Part shown: positions 8,348-17,300 of the stretch, piece after piece
Position numbering within the stretch: the stretch's first letter is position 1
How the letters are laid out: every line of letters begins with the position of its first letter
Assembly (NCBI GenBank): GCA_001804885.1
Contig: MHBM01000092.1
Span: forward strand, 3,824 to 42,903
Source: Lentisphaerae bacterium RIFOXYA12_FULL_48_11
GTDB taxonomy: Bacteria > Verrucomicrobiota > Kiritimatiellia > UBA8416 > YA12-FULL-48-11
Reading direction: 5' to 3'
DNA length: 39,080 bases
Program-made: the position numbers and the translations under genes
Notes under the pieces: model-generated
What the model was told of the DNA's origin: nothing
The model's input: only the letters and a program-made list of their open reading frames with translations
Database searches by the model: none

Positions 8348-8422
8348 TGGTGGGCACTACAGGATTTGAACCTGTGACTTCTTGCGTGTGAAGCAAGCGT
8401 TCTCCCACTGAACTAAGTGCCC
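8348..8422 (-). tRNA. tRNA-Val (anticodon CAC)
   Basis: Read on the minus strand, a 75-base cloverleaf is complete. The acceptor stem GGGCACT pairs perfectly with AGTGCCC, followed by the discriminator A and an encoded CCA. The anticodon stem CTTGC/GCAAG encloses the loop TTCACAC, giving anticodon CAC, which reads GUG (Val). The T arm holds GGTTCAAATCC. It lies 18 bases beyond the stop of the preceding + strand gene and 59 bases downstream of the pseudopilin-like gene on its own strand. Confidence 0.96.
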
Positions 8423-8481
8423 AATTGTAAGAAAATTAGCGGTGTCATACTACAGATTGAGTTTCTAAAGTCAAGGAACCG

Positions 8482-9174
8482 TTAGGGGGTAAAGCTTGTT
8501 CCATTTGTTGATAGTAAAGGGAGTGGGATGTCATAATCAGCGCGGTCCTTGTCGGTTGGTTCCTGGGCTAATATATCGTCAGTTGTGTCGGGCGTCTGAT
8601 CTGGGCCACATGAAAAAACAAGCATTTTATTATTTGTGAAGCTGTATTGATAATTATTCTTCCATGGATCGGGTCGGGTGAAGGTAACATAAGGACCTTT
8701 CCATGTTAATTCACCCGGATTGTTGATGAGGGCTGTAATTCCTTCCCCTGACGTGGGGTATCGTCCGCAATCACGTTTGAACATCTCTATGGCCATTCTC
8801 AGAACCCAGAGTTCTTTCTTTGCCATTTCCAGTGAGTCGTTGGCTGCTTTCTCGAGAATAGCTTTTGGATCGTTGAATTTAATAGGACTGTATTTGTATG
8901 ATGATTTTGAAAATTTGGAATATACAACAGCGAGGGCCAATAATGTTATAATAGCTATGGGGAGGGCCGGAGAATGTAGTGAGAAAATCCCAGAAGAAAA
9001 AAGAAAGGTTCCTTTTGGAATATGTTTAGCATTTGATTTTTCATTCTCCTTTTTGATTTTATCGACAGAATCTTTGAAATGTTCTGGGATTTTAATGCCC
9101 TTCTGGCATTTAGGACAGATAGCAACAGGTTCTTCCCCGATAATATGTTTACAATAAGGGCAGCGGAATTTCAT
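8482..9174 (-). CDS. Zinc-ribbon / TM / GspG-like pseudopilin fusion
   Basis: A 230-residue protein with three parts. Residues 1-25 form a zinc ribbon with two CxxC knuckles (CPYC at 5-8, CPKC at 20-23). About 70-86 is a single transmembrane helix (PALPIAIITLLALAVVY). About 118-192 resembles the C-terminal domain of the type II secretion major pseudopilin GspG: LRMAIEMFKRDCGRYPTSGE, then KGPYV, DPWKNNYQY and FSCGPDQTPDTTDD, the last being like the calcium-binding loop of GspG. True GspG begins with a prepilin peptidase site followed at once by the hydrophobic helix. Here a cytoplasmic zinc ribbon and a charged linker replace it, so processing as a pilin looks unlikely. The start lies 2 bases after the hisI stop, so the two genes are probably co-transcribed. 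Confidence 0.8.
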   Translation of the reverse strand: MKFRCPYCKHIIGEEPVAICPKCQKGIKIPEHFKDSVDKIKKENEKSNAKHIPKGTFLFSSGIFSLHSPALPIAIITLLALAVVYSKFSKSSYKYSPIKFNDPKAILEKAANDSLEMAKKELWVLRMAIEMFKRDCGRYPTSGEGITALINNPGELTWKGPYVTFTRPDPWKNNYQYSFTNNKMLVFSCGPDQTPDTTDDILAQEPTDKDRADYDIPLPLLSTNGTSFTP

Positions 9175-9176
9175 AT

Positions 9177-9587
9177 TTACGGATCCATATTCTGAAGTTT
9201 AAATGTGTCAAAATCAACACGCCGATAATAGCAGTTTCTGGGTTTCCCTTTGGCATTCTTTGTATGGCAGATTCCCTCTCGTTTTGGGCGTACCTTGTAA
9301 AGAAAGGAATTTTGTTCGCAGTTGACGTATACTTCTATCAGTGTGAATGTTTCTCCTGATGTTTTACCTTTTTCCCAGAGTTCGTTTCTGGACGTGCTCC
9401 AGAGGACCAGCGAGCGTGTGTCTATTGCTTTTTTGAAAGCTTTCTCGTTAGTGTAGGCAACAAGGATTACCTCTCCTGTGTCGATATTTTGAATTGCAAC
9501 TGGTATAACATCCCGGCATTTGTCGGCTATTTTGCCAATTTTGTGGAAATCAATATCTATCTCATGACCTTCTTCTGTTTGGTTCAT
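9177..9587 (-). CDS. hisI: Phosphoribosyl-AMP cyclohydrolase
   Basis: HisI opens the purine ring of phosphoribosyl-AMP in the third step of histidine synthesis. The family pattern is clear: GEVILVAYTNEKAF, LVLWSTSRNELWEKGKTSGE, and the three cysteines that bind zinc in the family (C90 in VNCEQNS, C107 in GICHTKN, C119 in NCYYRR). The frame continues upstream to 9785, but the ATG at 9587 is preferred: GAGG lies 6 bases before it and the resulting 136 residues match the usual length, while the extra N-terminus matches nothing. The magnesium-binding D-C-D-x-D of many HisI proteins reads N-C-E-Q-N here. No hisE domain is fused and no other his gene is in the window. Confidence 0.88.
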   Translation of the reverse strand: MNQTEEGHEIDIDFHKIGKIADKCRDVIPVAIQNIDTGEVILVAYTNEKAFKKAIDTRSLVLWSTSRNELWEKGKTSGETFTLIEVYVNCEQNSFLYKVRPKREGICHTKNAKGKPRNCYYRRVDFDTFKLQNMDP

Positions 9588-9764
9588 AAATTGCCTCAAA
9601 ATAGTAACGATTTGGCGACTATAGTCCTTAGTATGAGAAAAACCAAGAAAAAATGGGTATTTCCAGGGTATAGTCCTTCTGTCGATTAATATGTGTATTT
9701 TCATAGCTGACGATATATTGTCGTTTAAATTGACGATCGTAATATTATATGATAATAAGAAGTT
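9588..9764. promoter_or_regulatory. Divergent hisI / paaX-like intergenic region with palindromes
   Basis: Both genes read away from this 177-base AT-rich gap. It holds three near or perfect palindromes: GACTATAGTC (9617-9626), GACGATATATTGTC (9709-9722, 12 of 14 positions symmetric) and ACGATCGT (9733-9740). A repeated word TATAGTCCTT starts at 9620 and 9669. TTGACG (9730-9735) followed after 17 bases by TAATAA (9753-9758) could be a + strand promoter, but it would start transcription almost at the PaaX-like ATG. The palindromes are candidate operators, possibly for the adjacent regulator itself. Confidence 0.4.
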
Positions 9765-10592
9765 ATGGATTTGAAGAAATTTCATAATCCGAATATTTCA
9801 ATGCCGGTGATCAGACGTCGAGTGGTTGAAGAAATGCTAGAGCTGTTGGGCGGCATAGGAGAGATGGCGATGACAGAGGGTAGGTCGTTGCTGTGGCACC
9901 GCTATTATAAAACTAAAACTCCAGCTTCATACCATTCTGCGATTTATCGTCTCAAGAAGGCCGGGCTGGTTATATCCTGCGGGAAGCAAAGGCAACATCC
10001 AATATTGAGCCTTACCGAAAAAGGTAAGGCTCAAATACCTGCAATTTATACTCCTGAAAAATTCTGGCGAAAGAAGTGGAGTGGGATCTGGTATGTGTTG
10101 ATATATGATGTGCCTGAAAAAGACAGACAATATCGTGACAATTTGCGCGGGTTCCTGGAACGTATGAGGATGGGGTGTCTGCAGAAGAGCGTTTGGGTTA
10201 CACCCTTTGATATCAGGCCTGAATATGATGATTTGGCCAATGCTGCGGCAATACAGCAGTATTCTTATCTTTTGGAGTCAACAACTGTTCTTGGGCGCAG
10301 TGCTCAGGACATTGTTTGTTCTGCATGGAAATACGAAGCTCTCGCGGAGGTGCAGAGATGGTACTGCGAGGTGTATAATGAAAATATCCAAAGGATCATA
10401 GGTAGCGAAGTTTCTGAGGAAATGCTACTTGATCTTGCAAGGGAAGAGTTGTCGGCGTATGGCGTAGCAATGGATGGGGATCCTCTGCTGCCCAGTGTTT
10501 TATGGCCAAGGGAGTATTACGGCGAAAAGGTTTATGCTCTTCACCAGCGAATTACATCCGAAATAGCAAAACGGTTGACCAGTCTAGTTTGA
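9765..10592 (+). CDS. PaaX-like transcriptional regulator
   Basis: A 275-residue protein with the three-part PaaX layout. Residues about 18-92 form a winged helix-turn-helix (YHSAIYRLKKAGLVI, then LSLTEKGKAQI). About 105-185 is the ferredoxin-like central domain related in fold to Cas2 (GIWYVLIYDVPEKDR, LRGFLERMRMGCLQKSVWV). About 190-275 is the C-terminal domain with DPLLPSVLWPREYYG. The founding member represses phenylacetate degradation genes and responds to phenylacetyl-CoA. No phenylacetate genes are here, so the ligand is unknown. The start ATG is at 9765 with a weak AAGAAG ahead of it. Its neighbours suggest control of itself or hisI at the palindromes to its left, but that is inference only. 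Confidence 0.78.
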   Translation: MDLKKFHNPNISMPVIRRRVVEEMLELLGGIGEMAMTEGRSLLWHRYYKTKTPASYHSAIYRLKKAGLVISCGKQRQHPILSLTEKGKAQIPAIYTPEKFWRKKWSGIWYVLIYDVPEKDRQYRDNLRGFLERMRMGCLQKSVWVTPFDIRPEYDDLANAAAIQQYSYLLESTTVLGRSAQDIVCSAWKYEALAEVQRWYCEVYNENIQRIIGSEVSEEMLLDLAREELSAYGVAMDGDPLLPSVLWPREYYGEKVYALHQRITSEIAKRLTSLV

Positions 10593-10983
10593 CATGTTTG
10601 GAGTTCTTGATCTATGTTGATTTGATAATCTCTCAATGGTCTATTCGAATTTACTCATGAAGAATCAACAAGATTAATACTGTCATTAAATACTACGGTC
10701 GTATTATTAAATATCATTAATAATTTGAAGAGTGGTGCATTTGACTTGCCGAATGCGTAAGGTGCTTGTCAATTAGCGTACCGAATATTGCCAAATCACC
10801 CTGATTATTGCCCATTTATGGGATTTGTGCTTCTTAAACGATCTTGTTTGCCTACTCTAGGTGTTCCAGTATTCTTACTGCTTGTTTTGGCGGCACAAAA
10901 ATGAACCTCATTATAGGGGCTTTTCTATCGTGAAACTGCCTATTTCTTGACAAATTCATGACATAGCTCCACCCCCATTGTCG

Positions 10984-11013
10984 TTGACATAGACTGGTCC
11001 TTAAAGGGATAAT
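10984..11013 (+). promoter_or_regulatory. Sigma70-type promoter for the giant gene
   Basis: TTGACA (10984-10989), an 18-base spacer and GATAAT (11008-11013) match the sigma70 consensus at 11 of 12 positions. Transcription would start near 11020, leaving a leader of about 180 bases before the ATG at 11198. Confidence 0.6.
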
Positions 11014-11123
11014 TCCGTTAGACTTAGGTAGGGTGTTTACTGCTATGGCGGTGGGGTCCTCTTTCACAATATTAGGAGGGGTAAAGATCCGCCGATTAGA
11101 CATATGTGTGGAAGAAGTTAATT

Positions 11124-11165
11124 GTATCGGACGATACAAGAGGGTGAAGTCTACCCTCGTATCGT
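11124..11165 (+). promoter_or_regulatory. Leader hairpin with a competing pairing
   Basis: ACGATAC (11131-11137) pairs with GTATCGT (11159-11165), and GAGGGT (11140-11145) with ACCCTC (11153-11158), around a 7-base loop. This gives a 13-bp stem with a 2-base bulge. A further GTATCG at 11124-11129 can pair with CGATAC (11132-11137) instead, so two folds exclude each other. There is no strong T-run after the stem, so it is not a textbook intrinsic terminator. It ends 32 bases before the giant gene's ATG. Confidence 0.5.
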
Positions 11166-11197
11166 ATTTGTTGCTGGCGGCAAATAAGCTGACTAAC

Positions 11198-11314
11198 ATG
11201 GAAACTGAGCAGACAACCGTGCGCCCTGTTCCGCGAGAAATATGGCAAGGGATTTTCCGTGCATCCTTAACCATAATCCTGACTCTTACCCTAACGACGG
11301 GAGCGGCTCGAGCT
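11198..11314 (+). other. Signal peptide of the giant protein
   Basis: Residues 1-39: an N-region with Arg and Lys-like charge up to IFRASL, a hydrophobic core ILTLTLTTG, and A-A-R-A before the predicted cut. The mature chain begins ATITWDG. The charged N-region is longer than usual. Confidence 0.75.
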
Positions 11315-14300
11315 GCGACGATTACATGGGATGGCGAAGCAGGCGGTTCTGACATGAACTGGAGCACTGCCAGTAACTGGGATCCCGACACTGCCGATGT
11401 CACCGCAAACGATATTATCTTTACCAACACTGCTGTATCCGGAACTGCAGGGACAGTTAATAACATCGTAAGTGCTGATTGTGCCGTCAATTCACTAGTC
11501 TATAACCAGATAAATCTTTACCACACAACCCAGATCGATGCCAGCCGAACGCTTACGGTTAATGGTTCGTTTGTTGCCGGTATCCCTGTCGGGAGTTTCG
11601 GCACAAATACCGTGACGATCAAGGGTTCAACGGCAGGCGCAGGAACCATGATCATCAATGCCGGCGCGAACAATGTTGTGATCGGGCCAAATGATGCTAA
11701 CTATAATAACGGGACGCGTCTGAATACACTTGACCTCAGTGATCTAGGTGTTTTCACGGCCACGACAGTCAACTATTTCTATCTCGGTAGCGGTCATGCT
11801 GATCCCGTGAATCTTTATCTGGCTGCTACAAATAATATTACAGCCGGTAAATTTACACTGGGTGGATGGAATTGTACTAATACGGTTTATTTTGGGCCTA
11901 CAAACGTTTTCAATGTTGATCAAATCACGCTTGGGGGAGATGTGCCTGGTGCCGGTCAGATAAATAGTGCAAGCATGTTTATGCAATTTCGCAGCGGATT
12001 GAGTAATCCAAGCTTAATAATTAGAGCAGCGGACGGGGTCGGTCGTGCAAACATGATTGTAGGCCTCGGCGGTAATATGAACAACCCGAACACCAGCACA
12101 GAGGATCTTTCGGGCGGCAACGTGGATGCCCTGCTGGGTAATATTATCATTGGACAAGGTTACCCTTCTGCAACTCAGGGCGGTGGTGGCATTGGGACGA
12201 TGACGATAAGCACCGGAAATGTTGACGCAACAAATGTTACGGTTGGTTATATTTCGGCTATTACCAAGAGTGGCAACTACGGGGAAGGTACTCTTAATAT
12301 TCAGCCTGCCGCTACTATGGTTGTGGATACCGTTACGTTTGCGGATTTGCAGGGAAGTGCCACGGTTACCGGAAGGGTTAACCTTGCCGGGGGCACCCTG
12401 AAAGCCGGAGTCATTCAGAAAGGTGCCGGAAGCGGGACGACTATCTTTAACTGGAATGCCGGTACGATTCAGAACAAGGGGCCGGGTACTAATCTTGTGA
12501 TCAATGCTGAAGTACCGCTAACGTTGCAGACTTCTTCAAATCATACATTTTACGTCGATAATGGAGCAACAATCTCTGGAAACAGTGTGATCAGCGGTAC
12601 CGGTAGCTTGACTAAACACGGTGCAGGTACGCTGACGCTGTCAGGGTCCAATACTTACAGCGGCGGAACAATTATTATGGGTAGCGCAATGAATCTCGTA
12701 AATAACGGCTATATGACAGGCCTTCTCAGAGTCTATAGTAACAGTACTTTCACCATCCAAGACAGTGCTTCGGCCTCATTATCAAGTTTGTTTTTAGGCG
12801 AGGCATCAGGCAATACCGGCCACTTTAATCATGTCAGTGGGACTGTTACGATTAGCTCCCAGTTACGTGTCGGGCATTATCCCGCTGAAACGAGTACCTA
12901 CACCATGACCGGAGGAGTGCTGAATTTGACTGCGATCTCAAGCTCGAATCCATTTCAGCCCGGTGTCCAGGAATACAACGGTGCCATCTACCTTGGCATA
13001 GATGGTACCGGCGTTTTTACCCAATACCTGGGTGATGTTAGTGCCGAGGGTTTGGTGCTTGATAATCGTGGCAATACCACCGGGACAGATACCTATACAA
13101 TGTTTGGTGGAACCCTTACTCTTGGCAAGTGGGGTATCCAGGGTAACGCATCAACTCTCGTCAATCTTGGTGGTGGCACGTTGAAAGCGAGTGCAAACTG
13201 GACGGGCTCACTACCGATGACGCTTACAGGCTCTGGCGGCGACACAATCTTCGACACCACTGGCGGAAATATCACCTTATCCGGTGTACTCTCCAGTACC
13301 GGCGGACTGATCAAGGTTGGTACCGGTCTGTTGAAAATGTCTGGTGCGCATATCTATACTGGGTCAACGATCGTCAGTAATGGCATCCTTGATGTTGTCG
13401 GCGCAGGGGCCTCGATTGCCGGTAGTACGAGCATCACGGTTGAGGCTGGCATGCAGTTGGTCCTGGAGAATGCATTTACAAACCAGCTGGGTGATGCTGC
13501 GGCGATTTATCTGAAATCCGGTTCTGGACCCGGGATGTATATAACCAACAATGTTTATGAGAGTATTGGAGCCTTGTTCTTTGATGGAACACCACAGGCG
13601 GGTGGGTCCTGGGGATCTACAGCCAGTCTTGCTGACAATACGGACGATACGTTCTTTGCAGGTCCAGGAGTGCTGATGCTTGGTATAGCTACTACAAATG
13701 GTTCGTGGTCAAATGACGGCAGTGACGGCAATTGGGACGTTGCCGGTAACTGGACAAACAATGTGATTCCTTCCGGGGCTTGGACAACTGCATATTTTAC
13801 CAATGCCATTACCGGTGACAGGACGGTAAGCCAGAATTACAGCGAGTTGTATCTGGGTAACATGATTTTTGGTTCTCCAGGAGATTACAAATGGATAATT
13901 ACCAATAATGTGATTCGCCTGCGCGGAGGATCTTCGATGATAGCTGTGAATACCAGCACGACTACAGTTGCATCCGTTGTCGATGCGGCGAATTTGACCA
14001 AGGTCGGGGCCGGCCAGTTAGTGTTAAGTAACACCAATATCGTTGGGAATCTGGTCAATAGTGCCGGTCAGCTTTCTTTTGTTGGCAAGACGAATACGAT
14101 AGGGATGGTGACTGTGAATGGGGGAAGCCTGGCTTTTTCTGGTGGCAGCACAAATACCATGGGAGCGGTGACTGTCAACGCCGGAGGCAGTATGACTTAT
14201 TCCTCGGGCAGTGCCAATACGCTTTCGGGCTACCCATCTCTCCTGACGGTTGCCGGTGGTGCGGCAAGTGCAACTTGCACGGTTAACGGTGTGGTGGGTT

Positions 14301-17300
14301 TAGGCTCCAATAGTGTAATTGTCGGCAACGCTTCCGGTGACAGGAGCGTGATGGTTATCTCATCAAACTTGACGACTGTCAGCGCGAATAATAACACGGC
14401 CAGATTGCTGGTTGGTAATGCAAGTGGTGCTGCCGGGGCAGTCGTTCAGAATGGCGGCGTGGTGTCCATAAATGCCGTTCAGGGTGGTAATGATATTCTG
14501 ACGCTGGGATATAATAACAGTTACGGTTATTACCGGATGAACGATGGGTCACTGACTACCGGGCAGCTTGCTCCTGGTGGACATGGAGGTAATGGGGTAT
14601 TCGATCTTGTCAGTGGGACCGTCAATGTCAGTGGTCAGTGGATTGTCTATGGGTGGAGTACAGGGCATGGCGAAATAAATATTTGGAATGGTGTTATGTC
14701 CAGCCCTGGTGCTAACGCTCTTACATTCGGGTATACTTCCAGTGGTAGCAATCTGGGAATGTTAAATCTTCTTGGTAATGGTGTAATGAACGCGACGGGC
14801 GGAGGGACAAGCCAGCCTATACAGATGATGCTGAATGCCAGTAGTAACACTGCTTTGTCGGCTATTAATTTGAAAAGTGGGACTCTCATTGCCAACAAGA
14901 TCCAAAAAACAGCGGCCGGTATTGGTATTTTGAGCTTTAATGGAGGTACTCTGCGGGTAAATGGAGGAATTACCCAGACGGCATTCATGCAGGGATTAAC
15001 GGCAGTCCCTGTCTATCAGGGTGGTGCGATTATTGACAGCAGTAATTCGACCATCACTGTTGGACAGAGCCTTCTTGCTCCACCCGGTAACGGTGTGACT
15101 GCTATCCCTCGCAGCGGCAACGGTGCGGGTTATATTGGTGCGCCTGTAGTGATTATCACCGGAGGAGGTGGAACCGGGGCAACCGCCGTTGCGCAGGTCG
15201 ATCTGGGTATAGGAAGTCCTACCTGCGGCCAGGTCACGAATATCCTGATTACATCTCCTGGTTTTTCATACACCTCTGCCCCGACTGTTACGCTTACCGG
15301 CGGTGGTTATACTTCGGCAGCGACAATAGGTGTTGTTACTATAGGTGCCAATACTAGTGGAGGATTGATTGTTCAAGGGTCGGGCATGCTGAGCTTGACG
15401 AATGCCAGCACCTATTCCGGAGGAACGATTCTGAGCAATGGAATTCTTGTAGTCGTCCATACCAACGCACTTGGTACCGGTCAGTTGACTTTGACTCATG
15501 GTACTACTGTGCGTGTGGCGGCTTCCGGCAATATCACGAATAATGTAAGTCTTATCGGGCTTGATCAGATAATGTTTGTCAGTAACAATGTGAACCCCAC
15601 GCTTACCGGATTTGTTACAAACAGTGACAGCAGTGCGGGAACATTTACAATCGACGGAACCCTGGCTAGCGCTGGATTAAACCATAACATTGTATTTGGC
15701 GGTCCTATAACCCTGGGTTCAAAGAGTTTTGTTGTACAAGGGGCTACCGCGAATAACCAGCCGCAGGGTGCGGCCCAGAGAACAACGCTGAGTAACGCCG
15801 TGCTAGTAACCAGTGGGGACCTGATAGTAGGTCGTGCATCACTCATTCTTGATGGCAGTACGGTGAATATTGGCGGTAAGCTTGCAGCTTATTATTCCCC
15901 GACCGGGAACTGGGGTGTTGTTACACTCACAAACAATACCGTTCTATCTGTGACAAACGGGATGGATCGCAATGCCAATATTGCGTGGGCCCTGAACCTG
16001 GATGGCGGAACATTTTATACCCCCTGCATTGACGGCGACGATTACGATAATGGAGGGGTAAATATAGCCAAAATGATTTTTAACGGTACGCGCGTTGTGG
16101 CAACGGCAACCACGAATAATTTCCTGCAGATTTACAGTGCCACGGTGAATCCCAAGGGCGCTTATGTTAATGCCGGTGGCGCTGTTATTGATACGGATAC
16201 CAATGATGTTACAATCTCCGTTCCGCTGAAAAATCTGAGTGGTGCAGATGGCGGGTTGATCAAGATGGGGTCCGGTCTTCTCAGGTTGACTGCTACCAAT
16301 ACTTTCAACGGCAATGTCGTTGTGAGTAATGGTACTCTTGTGGCTATCGGTGCAGGTGTTTTCGGGAGCACAACGAATATTACCGTGGAAGCAGGAAAAC
16401 AGTTGACCATCGAGAGTTCCGGGGATGTTATCAGCAACAGTGCTGTTGTCAGGCTGGATGCTGGATCAACTATGTATTTGACGAATGGCGTGTCGGAAGT
16501 TGTGGGCGAACTGTATTTGAATGGTGTACTTCAGGCTGCCGGTGTATGGGGTCCTGTTGGAAGTGCTGCGGACAACCAGGATGCTCATTTTGTCGGTTCC
16601 GGCGTTCTGGTGGTTGGCATTGATTCTGCGGTTGGATCATGGTCGAACGACAGCGCCGATGGAAATTGGAGCGTTGCCGGTAACTGGACAAACAATATCA
16701 GGCCGATGGGTAACGGGGCTGTCGCATATTTTACAAACAACATCAGTGCAGACCGTACTGTTTCCCAGGATTATACGTCACTGAATATCGGGCAGATGGT
16801 TTTTGGTTCTCCAAATATATTCAACTGGATAATCACGGACAACTTGATCAACCTGAGTGATGCTTCCACTCCAGTTATTACTGTTAACGCCAACACTGCA
16901 ACCGTTGCGTCGGTTATCAGCGGGGCGCAGGGATTTGTAAAGGCCGGTTCAGGAACTCTGGTGTTCGGTGGCGCAAATACTTATGGCGATGGTACGGTAA
17001 TCAAGAGTGGAACACTGGGTCTTGGGGCTTCTGATGTTCTGCCTTCAGGGACAATCCTGACATTGGGTGACAGCGCGTCTGGTTCCAGTACCGGCACGTT
17101 GGATATGGCCGGGCATAGTCAGACAATCGGGGGTTTGCTGACAACAGCTCCTTCAGCTGCCAATACCACTGTTACAAATAAGATTCTAAATCTATCCTCC
17201 GGACAAGTCCTGAATATTGTTACCACTAGTTCTGGTAACGCTGTTTATCTCAAGGAAGGCACGCATATAGAAGCTTCCGGTGGCGGTGCATTGGGTATTG

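Larger units (their letters stand above)
10593..11197. other. Non-coding stretch before the giant gene
   Basis: This 605-base gap contains no credible coding frame. The left half is AT-rich (about 10670-10735). A palindrome CCCATTTATGGG lies at 10811-10822. TGACA words recur at 10948, 10960 and 10985, the last two inside an 8-base direct repeat TGACATAG at 10959 and 10985. The promoter and leader hairpin listed separately occupy the right half. AGGAGG at 11073-11078 is a perfect Shine-Dalgarno word, but no proper start codon lies at the right distance. Confidence 0.6.

Noticed and set aside
9588..9785. N-terminal extension of hisI up to 9785
   Set aside because: It overlaps the PaaX-like start, matches no HisI sequence, and the internal ATG has a clear GAGG site.
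10080..10320. Cas2-like fold as a sign of CRISPR
   Set aside because: The domain sits in the middle of a PaaX-type regulator, and no CRISPR array or other cas gene is present.
11104..11121. Leader peptide MCGRS before the giant gene
   Set aside because: The AGGAGG word is 25 bases upstream, too far for initiation, and five codons give no further support.
11131..11175. Intrinsic terminator before the giant gene
   Set aside because: The stem is strong but is followed by ATTTGTTGC rather than a T-run.
10852..11490. A 212-codon minus-strand frame across the promoter and start of the giant gene
   Set aside because: Its first half is antisense to the signal peptide and first strands of the giant protein, the rest covers the promoter and hairpin, and the product resembles nothing.
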